From: Piscinibacter sp047600445
GTDB lineage: Bacteria > Pseudomonadota > Gammaproteobacteria > Burkholderiales > Burkholderiaceae_C
Assembly (NCBI RefSeq): GCF_047600445.1
Contig: NZ_JASGKT010000002.1
Span: forward strand, 2,852,001 to 2,916,000
Length of the DNA stretch: 64,000 bases
Reading direction: 5' to 3'
A program made the translations under genes and the position numbers. Under the pieces are notes generated by a model. The model saw only the letters and a program-made list of their open reading frames with translations. It was not told where the DNA came from and did no database searches. Each line of letters opens with the position of its first letter. Position 1 is the stretch's first letter. Of this stretch, positions 52,349-59,479 are shown in pieces.

Positions 52349-53725
52349 GTGGAATCCGATCCTCGCCACGCCGGCCGGCTGCAACGCGCACCGGAAGGCT
52401 TCATCGACAAGACCGGCGTCGGCAAGGTCTTCGCCGAGGCCCGCCAGGGCCGGCGCGACTTCATCCGCAGCGCCTTCGCCGCCGCGGCGGCCGGCGCGGC
52501 GGCGCCGCTGGCCATGGCGCAGTCCAACCCGGTGCCGGCCTCCGGCGGCGACCCGAACATCCTCGAACTGCCCGAGCACAGCAAGGGCCTGGGCCAGCCG
52601 GTGGCCACCGACGGCTACGGCAAGCCGTCGAAGTACGAGGCCAACGTGCAGCGCCGCCCCAGCCCGGGCCTGACGCAGACCGCGCAGGCCTCGGTGTCGT
52701 TCGCGCCGCTGCAGTCGCTGTTCGGCATCGTCACGCCGGCCGGGCTGCACTTCGAGCGCCACCACCAGGGCTGGTGGGACATCGACCCGTCCAGGCACCG
52801 CCTGATGCTCAACGGCTCCGACCCCTCGCTGATGAAGAAGAACCTCGTCCTGACGATGGACGAGATCATGCGGCTGCCCTCGGTGTCGCGCTTCCACTTC
52901 ATCGAGTGCGGCGCCAACACCGGCATGGAGTGGGGCAACGTCGCCGTGCCGACGGTGCAGTACACACACGGCATGATCTCGTGCAGCGAGTTCACCGGCG
53001 TGCCGCTGCGCGTGCTGTTCGACATGGCCGGCGTCGACTACAAGCGCGCCCGCTACGTGCTCGGCGAGGGCGCCGACGGCTCCTCGATGACGCGCACCCT
53101 GCCGATGGAACTGGTGGAGTCGGGCGAGGTGCTGGTGGCCTACGGCCAGAACGGCGAGATGCTGCGCCCCGAGAACGGCTACCCGCTGCGCCTGGTGGTG
53201 CCGGGCGTGCAGGGCGTGAGCTGGGTGAAGTACCTGCGTCGCATCGAGGTGGGCGACAAGCCCTACGGCGCGAAGGACGAGGCGATCCACTACGTCGACC
53301 TGATGCCCGACGGCCGGCACCGCCAGTACACCAGCACGCAGGAGGTCAAGAGCGTGGTCACCACGCCCTCGGGCGGGCAGGTGCTGCTCGACCGCGGCTT
53401 CTACAACGTCTCGGGGCTGGCCTGGTCGGGACGCGGCAAGATCACGCGGGTCGACGTGTCGGTCGACGGCGGGCGCAACTGGCGCGCGGCGCGCCTCGAA
53501 GGGCCGGTGCTGCCCAAGTGCCTGACGCGCTTCAACATCGACTGGGTGTGGGACGGCCGGCCCGCCATCGTGCAGAGCCGCGCCACCGACGAGAGCGGCC
53601 ACGTGCAGCCTACCTACCGCCAGAACCGCGCGGTGCGCGGCACGCGCTCAATCTACCACAACAACTCGATCCAGTCGTGGCTGGTGCAGGAAAGCGGGGA
53701 GGTGAAGAATGTCCAGCTCTCATGA
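52349..53725 (+). CDS. soxC: Sulfur dehydrogenase molybdenum subunit SoxC
   Basis: SoxC, with SoxD, removes six electrons from the sulfane sulfur bound to SoxYZ-Cys in the periplasm. The 458-residue precursor has a Tat motif RRDFIR at residues 35-40 behind a 34-residue leader, typical of SoxC. The sulfite-oxidase fold contains the putative molybdenum-ligand cysteine C187 in HFIECGANTGMEW, plus GVQGVSWVKYLRRIEV and the C-terminal Mo-co dimerisation domain (TRVDVSVDGGRNWRAA). The start is GTG at 52349, with CTGGAG 6 bases before it. The stop lies inside soxD (17-base overlap). Being first in the cluster is unusual compared with soxXYZABCD orders. Confidence 0.96.
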   Translation: MESDPRHAGRLQRAPEGFIDKTGVGKVFAEARQGRRDFIRSAFAAAAAGAAAPLAMAQSNPVPASGGDPNILELPEHSKGLGQPVATDGYGKPSKYEANVQRRPSPGLTQTAQASVSFAPLQSLFGIVTPAGLHFERHHQGWWDIDPSRHRLMLNGSDPSLMKKNLVLTMDEIMRLPSVSRFHFIECGANTGMEWGNVAVPTVQYTHGMISCSEFTGVPLRVLFDMAGVDYKRARYVLGEGADGSSMTRTLPMELVESGEVLVAYGQNGEMLRPENGYPLRLVVPGVQGVSWVKYLRRIEVGDKPYGAKDEAIHYVDLMPDGRHRQYTSTQEVKSVVTTPSGGQVLLDRGFYNVSGLAWSGRGKITRVDVSVDGGRNWRAARLEGPVLPKCLTRFNIDWVWDGRPAIVQSRATDESGHVQPTYRQNRAVRGTRSIYHNNSIQSWLVQESGEVKNVQLS

Positions 53726-54830
53726 CCGCCCCCCAGTCGCTTCGCTCCTGCCCCCGAGGGGCGCCGTCCGGCTTGGGGCGGCCCGGCGCCGGACCCACCT
53801 CTTCGTCGCGGCATGGCTCTTCGCCACCACGGTCGGCGCGCAACAGGCCAGCTTCCCCGGCATCGGCCGCGAGGCCACGCCCAAGGAAGTCGCGGCCTGG
53901 GACATCGACGTGCGCCCCGACTTCAAGGGCCTGCCGCGCGGCAAGGGCTCGGTGAGCGAGGGGCAGGCCATCTGGGAAACCAAGTGCGAGTCGTGCCACG
54001 GCGTGTTCGGCGAATCGAACTCGACCTTCTCGCCGCTGGTCGGCGGCACGACGGCCGAGGACGTGAAGAGCGGCCGCGTCGCGCGCCTGACCGACCCCGC
54101 CTACCCCGGCCGCACCACGCTGATGAAGGTGCCGACGCTCTCGACGCTGTGGGACTACATCCACCGCGCGATGCCGTGGACGGCGCCGAAGTCGCTCTCG
54201 CCCGACGAGGTCTACGCCGTCACCGCCTTCCTGCTCAACCTCGGCGGCATCGTGCCCGACGACTTCGTGCTCAGCGACGCGACCATGGCCGAGGCCCAGG
54301 CGCGGCTGCCGAACCGCAACGGCATGAGCGCCGACCATGCGATGTGGCCCGGCGGCAAGCCGCGCAAGCCCGACGTGCAGGGCTCGAACTGCATGAAGAA
54401 CTGCGGCGTCGAGGCCAAGGTGGCCTCGTTCCTGCCCGACTTCGCGCGCAACGCGCACGGCAACCTCGCCGAGCAGAACCGCATCGTCGGCGCGCAGCAC
54501 GGCGCGGACACCACGCGCCCGCCCGGCGCCGCGCCGGCCGCGCCTGCGGCGGCGCCAGCCGCCAAGCCCGAGGCACCGGCGGTGCAGGGCCTGCTGGCCA
54601 AGCACGCCTGCACGGCCTGCCATGCGGTCGAGAGCAAGCTGATCGGCCCGAGCTTCCGCGAGGTGGCGGCCAAGTACGCCGGCCGGGCCGACGCGGCGGC
54701 CTACCTCGCCGGCAAGATCCGCGCCGGCGGCAGCGGCGTGTGGGGCGCGATACCCATGCCGCCGCAAAGCCTCGCCGAAGCCGACGCACAATCCATCGCC
54801 CGATGGCTGGCCGAAGGCGCGGGGAAGTAG
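53709..54830 (+). CDS. soxD: Sulfur dehydrogenase cytochrome subunit SoxD (di-heme)
   Basis: The c-type cytochrome partner accepting electrons from SoxC. The 373-residue precursor has haem motifs CESCH (93-97) and CTACH (301-305), joined by a Pro/Ala linker (270-292). The axial Met is probably in GAIPMPP. The only possible start is ATG 53709, with GGGGAGGTG upstream, inside the last codons of soxC. The signal region is odd: residues 15-28 are encoded by a dispersed palindromic repeat (53751-53792) and form a basic stretch before the hydrophobic LFVAAWLFATTVGA core, so the repeat has become the n-region of the signal peptide. Confidence 0.95.
   Translation: MSSSHDRPPVASLLPPRGAVRLGAARRRTHLFVAAWLFATTVGAQQASFPGIGREATPKEVAAWDIDVRPDFKGLPRGKGSVSEGQAIWETKCESCHGVFGESNSTFSPLVGGTTAEDVKSGRVARLTDPAYPGRTTLMKVPTLSTLWDYIHRAMPWTAPKSLSPDEVYAVTAFLLNLGGIVPDDFVLSDATMAEAQARLPNRNGMSADHAMWPGGKPRKPDVQGSNCMKNCGVEAKVASFLPDFARNAHGNLAEQNRIVGAQHGADTTRPPGAAPAAPAAAPAAKPEAPAVQGLLAKHACTACHAVESKLIGPSFREVAAKYAGRADAAAYLAGKIRAGGSGVWGAIPMPPQSLAEADAQSIARWLAEGAGK
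53751..53792. repeat. Dispersed palindromic repeat copy E, inside soxD
   Basis: CCCCCGAGGGGCGCC followed by GTCCGGCTTGGGGCGGCC and CGGCGCCGG aligns with the reverse of copy A and with copy B (26033-26063), differing by small gaps and a few substitutions. It is in frame within soxD and codes for roughly residues 15-28 (Pro-Pro-Arg-Gly...Arg-Arg-Arg). Confidence 0.7.
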
Positions 54831-54905
54831 CGGGGCCTCCGCAGATCCTCCAATAGCGCCATGCCGCAACGATTCCTAAGATCCGTCGAACCCACAGGAG
54901 AACAC

Positions 54906-55364
54906 ATGCAAACCCGTCGAGACATGCTGGCGCGTTCCGCGTCCGTCGCCGCCGCGCTGGCCGGCCTGGGCCTGCTGCCGCAGGCGGCGCGGGCCGAATG
55001 GTCGCAGCCGGCCTTCGAGGCCAAGACCATGGCCGAGCTGACGAAGGCGCTGGGCACCAGCGCCCCCGCCGAGAGCAAGGACGTCACCATCACCGGCCCC
55101 GACATCGCCGAGAACGGCGCCGTGGTGCCGGTGGGCGCGGCCACCACGCTGCCGGGCGTCAAGCGCCTGCTGCTGCTGGTCGAGAAGAACCCCAACATGC
55201 TGGCGGCGGTGTTCGACGTCACCGACGCCGTCGAGCCCAACATCTCCACGCGCGTGAAGATGGGCCAGTCGTCCAACGTGTTCGCGGTGGCGATCACCGG
55301 CGACAACAAGGTGCTGTACGCCGTCAAGGAAATCAAGGTCACCCTGGGTGGCTGCGGTGGGTGA
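54906..55364 (+). CDS. soxY: Sulfur carrier subunit SoxY
   Basis: SoxY carries the thiosulfate-derived sulfur on a cysteine at its flexible C-terminus. The 152-residue precursor has a Tat signal (MQTRRDMLARSAS..., twin Arg at 4-5) ending near ARAEW, an immunoglobulin-like body, and the diagnostic terminus VTLGGCGG. I chose ATG 54906 because it follows ACAGGAG and gives the Tat signal; an in-frame ATG at 54861 lies in the soxD-soxY spacer. 75 bases separate it from soxD. Confidence 0.97.
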   Translation: MQTRRDMLARSASVAAALAGLGLLPQAARAEWSQPAFEAKTMAELTKALGTSAPAESKDVTITGPDIAENGAVVPVGAATTLPGVKRLLLLVEKNPNMLAAVFDVTDAVEPNISTRVKMGQSSNVFAVAITGDNKVLYAVKEIKVTLGGCGG

Positions 55365-55374
55365 GGCCGGACGT

Positions 55375-55435
55375 GAAGACGTGCCCGCGCACGTCTTCGC
55401 GCCTGCCGAACGACCGCGGGCTTGCAAGCCCGCGG
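55375..55435 (+). promoter_or_regulatory. Two strong hairpins between soxY and soxZ
   Basis: Hairpin 1: GAAGACGTGC (55375-55384) pairs perfectly with GCACGTCTTC (55389-55398) around CCGC. Hairpin 2 is a 22-base perfect palindrome (55414-55435) with arms CCGCGGGCTTG/CAAGCCCGCGG. There is no U-tract, so classical termination is unlikely. They may stabilise or process the soxCDY message or tune SoxZ translation. The functional reading is inference. Confidence 0.6.
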
Positions 55436-55463
55436 GCTGGACAAACGAATAGGAGATAGACAC

Positions 55464-55775
55464 ATGGCAGACCCGATGCGCATCCGCGCCCAGGCCCAAG
55501 GCGACAAGACCACCGTGCGCGTGCTGATGAGCCACGAGATGGAAACCGGCCAGCGCAAGGACGCGGCCGGCAAGACGATCCCCGCCTGGTTCATCCAGGA
55601 AGTCACCGCCACGCACAACGGCAAGCCGGTGATGACGGCGCAGTGGGGCCCGTCGGTGGCGAAGAACCCGTTCCTGCAGTTCACGATCAAGGGCGCCAAG
55701 GCCGGCGACAAGATCGTCGTGAGCTGGAAGGACAACCGGGGCGACACCCGCACCGACGAAGCCACCGTCAGCTAA
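55464..55775 (+). CDS. soxZ: Sulfur carrier-binding protein SoxZ
   Basis: SoxZ is the structural partner of SoxY in the SoxYZ carrier. The 103-residue protein starts MADPMRIRAQAQGDKTTVRVLMSHEMETGQR, with the SoxZ signature AWFIQEVTATHNGKPVMTAQWGPSVAKNPFL. It has no signal of its own, as usual: it is exported with SoxY through the Tat system. GAGGAGATA-type sequence (TAGGAGATA) precedes the ATG. The long hairpin-filled spacer after soxY is unusual for this pair. Confidence 0.96.
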   Translation: MADPMRIRAQAQGDKTTVRVLMSHEMETGQRKDAAGKTIPAWFIQEVTATHNGKPVMTAQWGPSVAKNPFLQFTIKGAKAGDKIVVSWKDNRGDTRTDEATVS

Positions 55776-55788
55776 AAGGCCCCCACCC

Positions 55789-56583
55789 ATGCGACGCCTG
55801 CTCCTTGCCACCGCCCTGGCGGCCGCCGCGACGGCCGCCCTCGCGCAGAAAAGCGCCGCCGACGGCATCGCCGAATACCGCGCGATGCTCGCCGACGGCA
55901 ACCCGGCCGATCTCTTCGAGGCGAAGGGCGAGGCGCTGTGGAAGCAGAAGCGCGGCCCGAAGAACGCCTCGCTCGAACAGTGCGACCTCGGCAAGGGCCC
56001 GGGCGTCGTCAAGGGCGTGTTCGTCGAGCTGCCGCGCTACTTCGCCGACACCGGCAAGGTGCAGGACCTGGAGACCCGCCTGGCCACCTGCATGGAGACG
56101 CTGCAGGGCTTCAGCGCCGCCGAGATCGCCAAGACGCCGTTCGGCCGCGGCGAGCAGGTCAACCTCACCGCGCTGGCCACCTGGGTCGCGGCCGAGTCGC
56201 GCGGCATGCGCTTCGCGCTGCCGCAGGGCCACGCCGCCGAGAAGACCGCCTACGAGATCGGCAAGCGCGTGTTCTTCTACCGCGCCGGGCCGATGGACTT
56301 CTCGTGCGCTTCCTGCCACGGCGAGGACGGCAAGCGCATCCGCCTGCAGGAGCTGCCCAACCTGACCAAGAACCCCGGCGACGGCATCGGCTTCGCGGCG
56401 TGGCCGGCCTACCGCGTCAGCAACGGCCAGATGTGGAGCATGCAGCTGCGCCTGAACGACTGCTACCGCCAGCAGCGCTTCCCCTACCCGGGCTTCGGCA
56501 GCGAGCCCACCATCGCGCTCGGCGTCTTCATGGGCGTGAACGCCCGCGGCGCAGAGTCGATCGCCCCGTCCATCAAGCGCTGA
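55789..56583 (+). CDS. soxA: SoxA, catalytic cytochrome c subunit of SoxAX (single functional haem)
   Basis: SoxAX oxidatively couples thiosulfate to the SoxY cysteine. The 264-residue precursor has a Sec signal (MRRLLLATALAAAATAALAQ). The first, ancestral haem domain keeps no CxxCH but has C65 and C101, a likely structural disulfide. The second has the haem site C173-x-x-C176-H177 and the ligand/persulfide cysteine C225 in RLNDCYRQQRF. This is the mono-haem SoxA type rather than the di-haem type of Paracoccus. It follows soxZ after 13 bases and precedes soxX by 7. Confidence 0.96.
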   Translation: MRRLLLATALAAAATAALAQKSAADGIAEYRAMLADGNPADLFEAKGEALWKQKRGPKNASLEQCDLGKGPGVVKGVFVELPRYFADTGKVQDLETRLATCMETLQGFSAAEIAKTPFGRGEQVNLTALATWVAAESRGMRFALPQGHAAEKTAYEIGKRVFFYRAGPMDFSCASCHGEDGKRIRLQELPNLTKNPGDGIGFAAWPAYRVSNGQMWSMQLRLNDCYRQQRFPYPGFGSEPTIALGVFMGVNARGAESIAPSIKR

Positions 56584-56590
56584 GACGACG

Positions 56591-57232
56591 ATGAAGAAGC
56601 ACACCCTCGCCCCCCTGCTCGGCGCCTGCCTGCTCGCCGCGAGCTGCGCCACCACGCCTTCCAGCGCCGAGCTCGACCAGCTCACCACGCAGATCATGAA
56701 GGCCTCGTTCCGCGACCAGGGCATCGCCAAGGCCAGCCGGCTCGACCAGGACCTGGGCCAGAAAGCCTGCTCGTCCGACCGGCCGCCGCCCGAGGCCGTG
56801 GCCAAGCGCATCGAGGCCGAGGCGCTGGCCAGCATCCGCTGGCCGGCCGACGGCCGCTACCTCGGCGACTGGCGCGAGGGCGAGAAGCTCGCCCAGAGCG
56901 GCCGCGGCATGACCTGGACCGACGCCTCCGCCGAGCCCAAGGCCAACGGCGCCAACTGCTACAACTGCCACGAGATCGACAAGAAGGAGATCTCCTTCGG
57001 CACCATCGGCCCGAGCCTGTGGAACTACGGCAAGCTGCGCGGCGTGAAGGACGTGGCCGACCCGGCCAGCGCCGCGATCGTGCAATACACCTGGGGCAAG
57101 CTGTGGAACGGCAAGGCCTACGCGGCCTGCTCCAACATGCCGCGCTTCGGCCACATGAACCTGCTCGACGAGAACCAGCTCCGTCACGTGATGGCGTTGC
57201 TGCTCGACCCGCGCTCGCCCGTCAACCAGTGA
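56591..57232 (+). CDS. soxX: SoxX, cytochrome c subunit of SoxAX, possibly lipid-anchored
   Basis: The electron-transfer subunit of SoxAX. The 213-residue precursor has haem motif CYNCH (123-127) and the methionine ligand in ACSNMPRFG (Met183). The N-terminal signal MKKHTLAPLLGACLLAASCATT contains AAS-Cys19, which resembles a lipobox with Ala at -3, so membrane anchoring is possible but not certain. An extension of about 60 residues lies between the signal and the haem domain, including Cys60, longer than the shortest SoxX forms. It is followed by an intrinsic terminator. Confidence 0.95.
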   Translation: MKKHTLAPLLGACLLAASCATTPSSAELDQLTTQIMKASFRDQGIAKASRLDQDLGQKACSSDRPPPEAVAKRIEAEALASIRWPADGRYLGDWREGEKLAQSGRGMTWTDASAEPKANGANCYNCHEIDKKEISFGTIGPSLWNYGKLRGVKDVADPASAAIVQYTWGKLWNGKAYAACSNMPRFGHMNLLDENQLRHVMALLLDPRSPVNQ

Positions 57233-57240
57233 GCACCGAG

Positions 57241-57263
57241 AAGCCCGCCCGCGCGGGCTTTTT
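57241..57263 (+). terminator. Intrinsic terminator after soxX
   Basis: AAGCCCGC (57241-57248) pairs with GCGGGCTT (57253-57260) around CCGC, and the right arm runs into TTTTT (57259-57263). This is a textbook rho-independent terminator, placed 9 bases after the soxX stop and 30 before soxB. It separates soxCDYZAX from soxB unless read-through is regulated. Confidence 0.85.
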
Positions 57264-57275
57264 GATCACCAAAAC

Positions 57276-57291
57276 ATAAGTCGATACTTAT
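57276..57291. promoter_or_regulatory. A/T-rich inverted repeat directly before the soxB start
   Basis: ATAAGT-CGAT-ACTTAT occupies the bases where a Shine-Dalgarno should be; the ATG begins 2 bases later and no SD is visible. TTGATC (57262-57267) is spaced 17 bases from TACTTA, so a promoter giving a nearly leaderless soxB transcript is possible, with the palindrome as its operator. This is inference. Confidence 0.45.
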
Positions 57292-57292
57292 C

Positions 57293-59020
57293 ATGAGTTT
57301 GAGCAAGCGCGAGTTCCTGCAAGTGCTGGGTGCCGCCGGCGTGGCCGGCATGGGGCTGGCCCGCCATGCGCAGGCCGACGCCGCCGGCGCCGAGCAGGCG
57401 CTCTACGAGCTGCCGCGCTTCGGCAACGTCTCGCTGCTGCACATGACGGACTGCCATGCGCAACTGCTGCCGATCCGCTTCCGCGAGCCGAGCGTCAACC
57501 TCGGCCTCGGCAGCATGGCCGGCGAGCTGCCGCACCTCGTGGGCGAGCACCTGCTGAAGAAGGCCGGGCTGCGCCCCGCCACGCGGCAGGCGCACGCCTA
57601 CACCTACATCGACTTCGAGACCGCCTCGAAGCGCTACGGCAAGGTCGGCGGCTTCGCCGAGCTGGCCACGCTGGTCAAGCGCCTGAAGGCGGGCCGCCCC
57701 GGCGCGCTGCTGCTCGACGGCGGCGATACCTGGCAGGGCTCGGCCACCTCGCTGTGGACCAACGCGCAGGACATGGTCGACGCCTGCAAGCTGCTCGGCG
57801 TCGACGTGATGACCGGGCACTGGGAGTTCACCTACGGCATGGAGCGGGTCAAGCAGATCGTCGAGAAGGACTTCGCCGGGAAGGTCGACTTCGTCGCCCA
57901 GAACGTCAAGACCACCGACTTCGGCGACCCGGTGTTCGAGCCCTACGTCGTCAAGACCATCAACGGCGTGCCGGTGGCGATCATCGGCCAGGCCTTCCCC
58001 TACACGCCGATCGCCAACCCGCGCTACATGGTGGCCGACTGGAGCTTCGGCATCCAGGACGACAACCTGCAGAAGATGGTCGACGAGGCGCGCGGCAAGG
58101 GCGCGCAGGTGGTGGTGGTGCTGTCGCACAACGGCATGGACGTCGACCTGAAGATGGCCTCGCGCGTGCGCGGCGTCGACGCCATCCTCGGCGGCCACAC
58201 GCACGACGGCATGCCGGTGCCGGTGCTGGTGAAGAACGCCGGCGGCACGACCATCGTCACCAACGCCGGCAGCAACGGCAAGTTCCTCGGCGTGATCGAC
58301 TTCGACGTGAAGAGCGGCAAGGTGGCCGACTTCCGCTACACGCTGCTGCCGGTGTTCGCCGACCAGATCCGCCCCGACAAGGACATGGCCGCGCTGATCG
58401 CCCGCATCCGCGCGCCCTACGAGGCGAAGCTGGCCGAGACGCTGGCGGTCACCGACGGCACGCTGTACCGGCGCGGCAACTTCAACGGAAGCTGGGACCA
58501 GCTCGTCTGCGACGCGCTGATGGAGGTGCAGGACGCGCCCATCGCCTTCTCGCCGGGCTTCCGCTGGGGCACCTCGCTGCTGCCGGGCGAGGCGATCACG
58601 CGCGAGCTGATGATGGACCAGCTCGCCACCACCTACTCCTACGCCACCGTCACCGAGATGAGCGGCGAGACGATCAAGACCATCCTGGAAGACGTGGCCG
58701 ACAACCTCTTCAACCCCGACCCGTACTACCAGCAGGGCGGCGACATGGTGCGCGTCGGCGGCCTGAGCTACGCGATCGAGCCGGGCGCGAAGATGGGCGC
58801 GCGCATCACCGACATGCGCCTGGGCGGCCAGCCCGTCGACGCGGCCAAGGCCTACAAGGTGGCCGGCTGGGCGCCGGTGGCCGAGGAAGCGCGCAGCGCC
58901 GGCAACAAGCAGGTGTGGGACGTGGTCGAGCAGTGGCTCAAGGCCAAGGGCCGCGTCGCGCCGCGCCGCATCAACACGCCGCGGCTGATCGGCGTGCAGG
59001 GCAACCCGGGCATCGCCTGA
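57293..59020 (+). CDS. soxB: SoxB, thiosulfohydrolase
   Basis: SoxB hydrolyses the sulfonate from SoxY-Cys-S-sulfonate to release sulfate. The 575-residue protein has a Tat-like signal with Lys-Arg instead of Arg-Arg (KREFLQ, residues 5-10). The dimanganese site of the 5'-nucleotidase/SoxB fold is present: LLHMTDCHAQLLPIRF (D53 and H55), DGGDTWQGSATSLW, TGHWEFTYG, VVLSHNGMDVD and GGHTHDGMPVP (H302, H304). Motifs and length are those of sulfate-releasing SoxB. It is placed after soxX with its own control region. SoxB is a common marker of sulfur oxidisers. Confidence 0.97.
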   Translation: MSLSKREFLQVLGAAGVAGMGLARHAQADAAGAEQALYELPRFGNVSLLHMTDCHAQLLPIRFREPSVNLGLGSMAGELPHLVGEHLLKKAGLRPATRQAHAYTYIDFETASKRYGKVGGFAELATLVKRLKAGRPGALLLDGGDTWQGSATSLWTNAQDMVDACKLLGVDVMTGHWEFTYGMERVKQIVEKDFAGKVDFVAQNVKTTDFGDPVFEPYVVKTINGVPVAIIGQAFPYTPIANPRYMVADWSFGIQDDNLQKMVDEARGKGAQVVVVLSHNGMDVDLKMASRVRGVDAILGGHTHDGMPVPVLVKNAGGTTIVTNAGSNGKFLGVIDFDVKSGKVADFRYTLLPVFADQIRPDKDMAALIARIRAPYEAKLAETLAVTDGTLYRRGNFNGSWDQLVCDALMEVQDAPIAFSPGFRWGTSLLPGEAITRELMMDQLATTYSYATVTEMSGETIKTILEDVADNLFNPDPYYQQGGDMVRVGGLSYAIEPGAKMGARITDMRLGGQPVDAAKAYKVAGWAPVAEEARSAGNKQVWDVVEQWLKAKGRVAPRRINTPRLIGVQGNPGIA

Positions 59021-59047
59021 CGTCATTTCCACCACGAGGAGACCTGG

Positions 59048-59464
59048 ATGCTGAAGCTGCTTCGACTGTTCGCGGCCTTCGTGCTGAGCTTCGCCGCCGC
59101 CGGCGCGATGGCCCAGGACAAGGTGGTCTACCACTTCGACGATGCCGCCGCGCAGGCGCTCAAGGGCCTTCGCAACATCAAGAACCACCTCGACGTGGAC
59201 CCCTCGGCGAAGATCACCGCGGTGACGCACGCCAACGGCGTCGACTTCCTGATGAAGGACGCCAAGGACCGCAACGGCAACCCCTACGAGGTGGCCGTGC
59301 AGGAACTGGTGGCGCGCGGCGTGAAGTTCGAGGTCTGCGAGATCACGCTGAAGAACCGCGGCCTGAAGAAGGAGCAGTTCATCGAGGAGGCCGGCTTCAC
59401 GCCCTCCGGCGTGGTGCGCGTGGCCAAGCTGCAGCGCGAAGGCGCCGCCTACATCAAACCCTAG
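59048..59464 (+). CDS. Periplasmic DsrE-like protein
   Basis: A 138-residue precursor with signal peptide MLKLLRLFAAFVLSFAAAGAMAQ. The mature part has a DsrE/DsrF fold: VVYHFDDAAAQALKGLRNIKNHLDVDP, VAVQELVARGVKFEVCEITLKNRGL, with the single conserved cysteine C97 after the fourth strand, as in sulfur-carrying DsrE-type proteins. It lies 27 bases after soxB with GAGGAGACC upstream, and the YeeE gene follows. A role in handling sulfane sulfur in the periplasm is inferred from the fold, the cysteine and the location. Confidence 0.82.
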   Translation: MLKLLRLFAAFVLSFAAAGAMAQDKVVYHFDDAAAQALKGLRNIKNHLDVDPSAKITAVTHANGVDFLMKDAKDRNGNPYEVAVQELVARGVKFEVCEITLKNRGLKKEQFIEEAGFTPSGVVRVAKLQREGAAYIKP

Positions 59465-59479
59465 CGCCGCGGGTCGCCG

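Noticed and set aside
53813..54856. Alternative open frame overlapping soxD
   Set aside because: It lacks the CxxCH motifs and is out of frame with the clear SoxD sequence.
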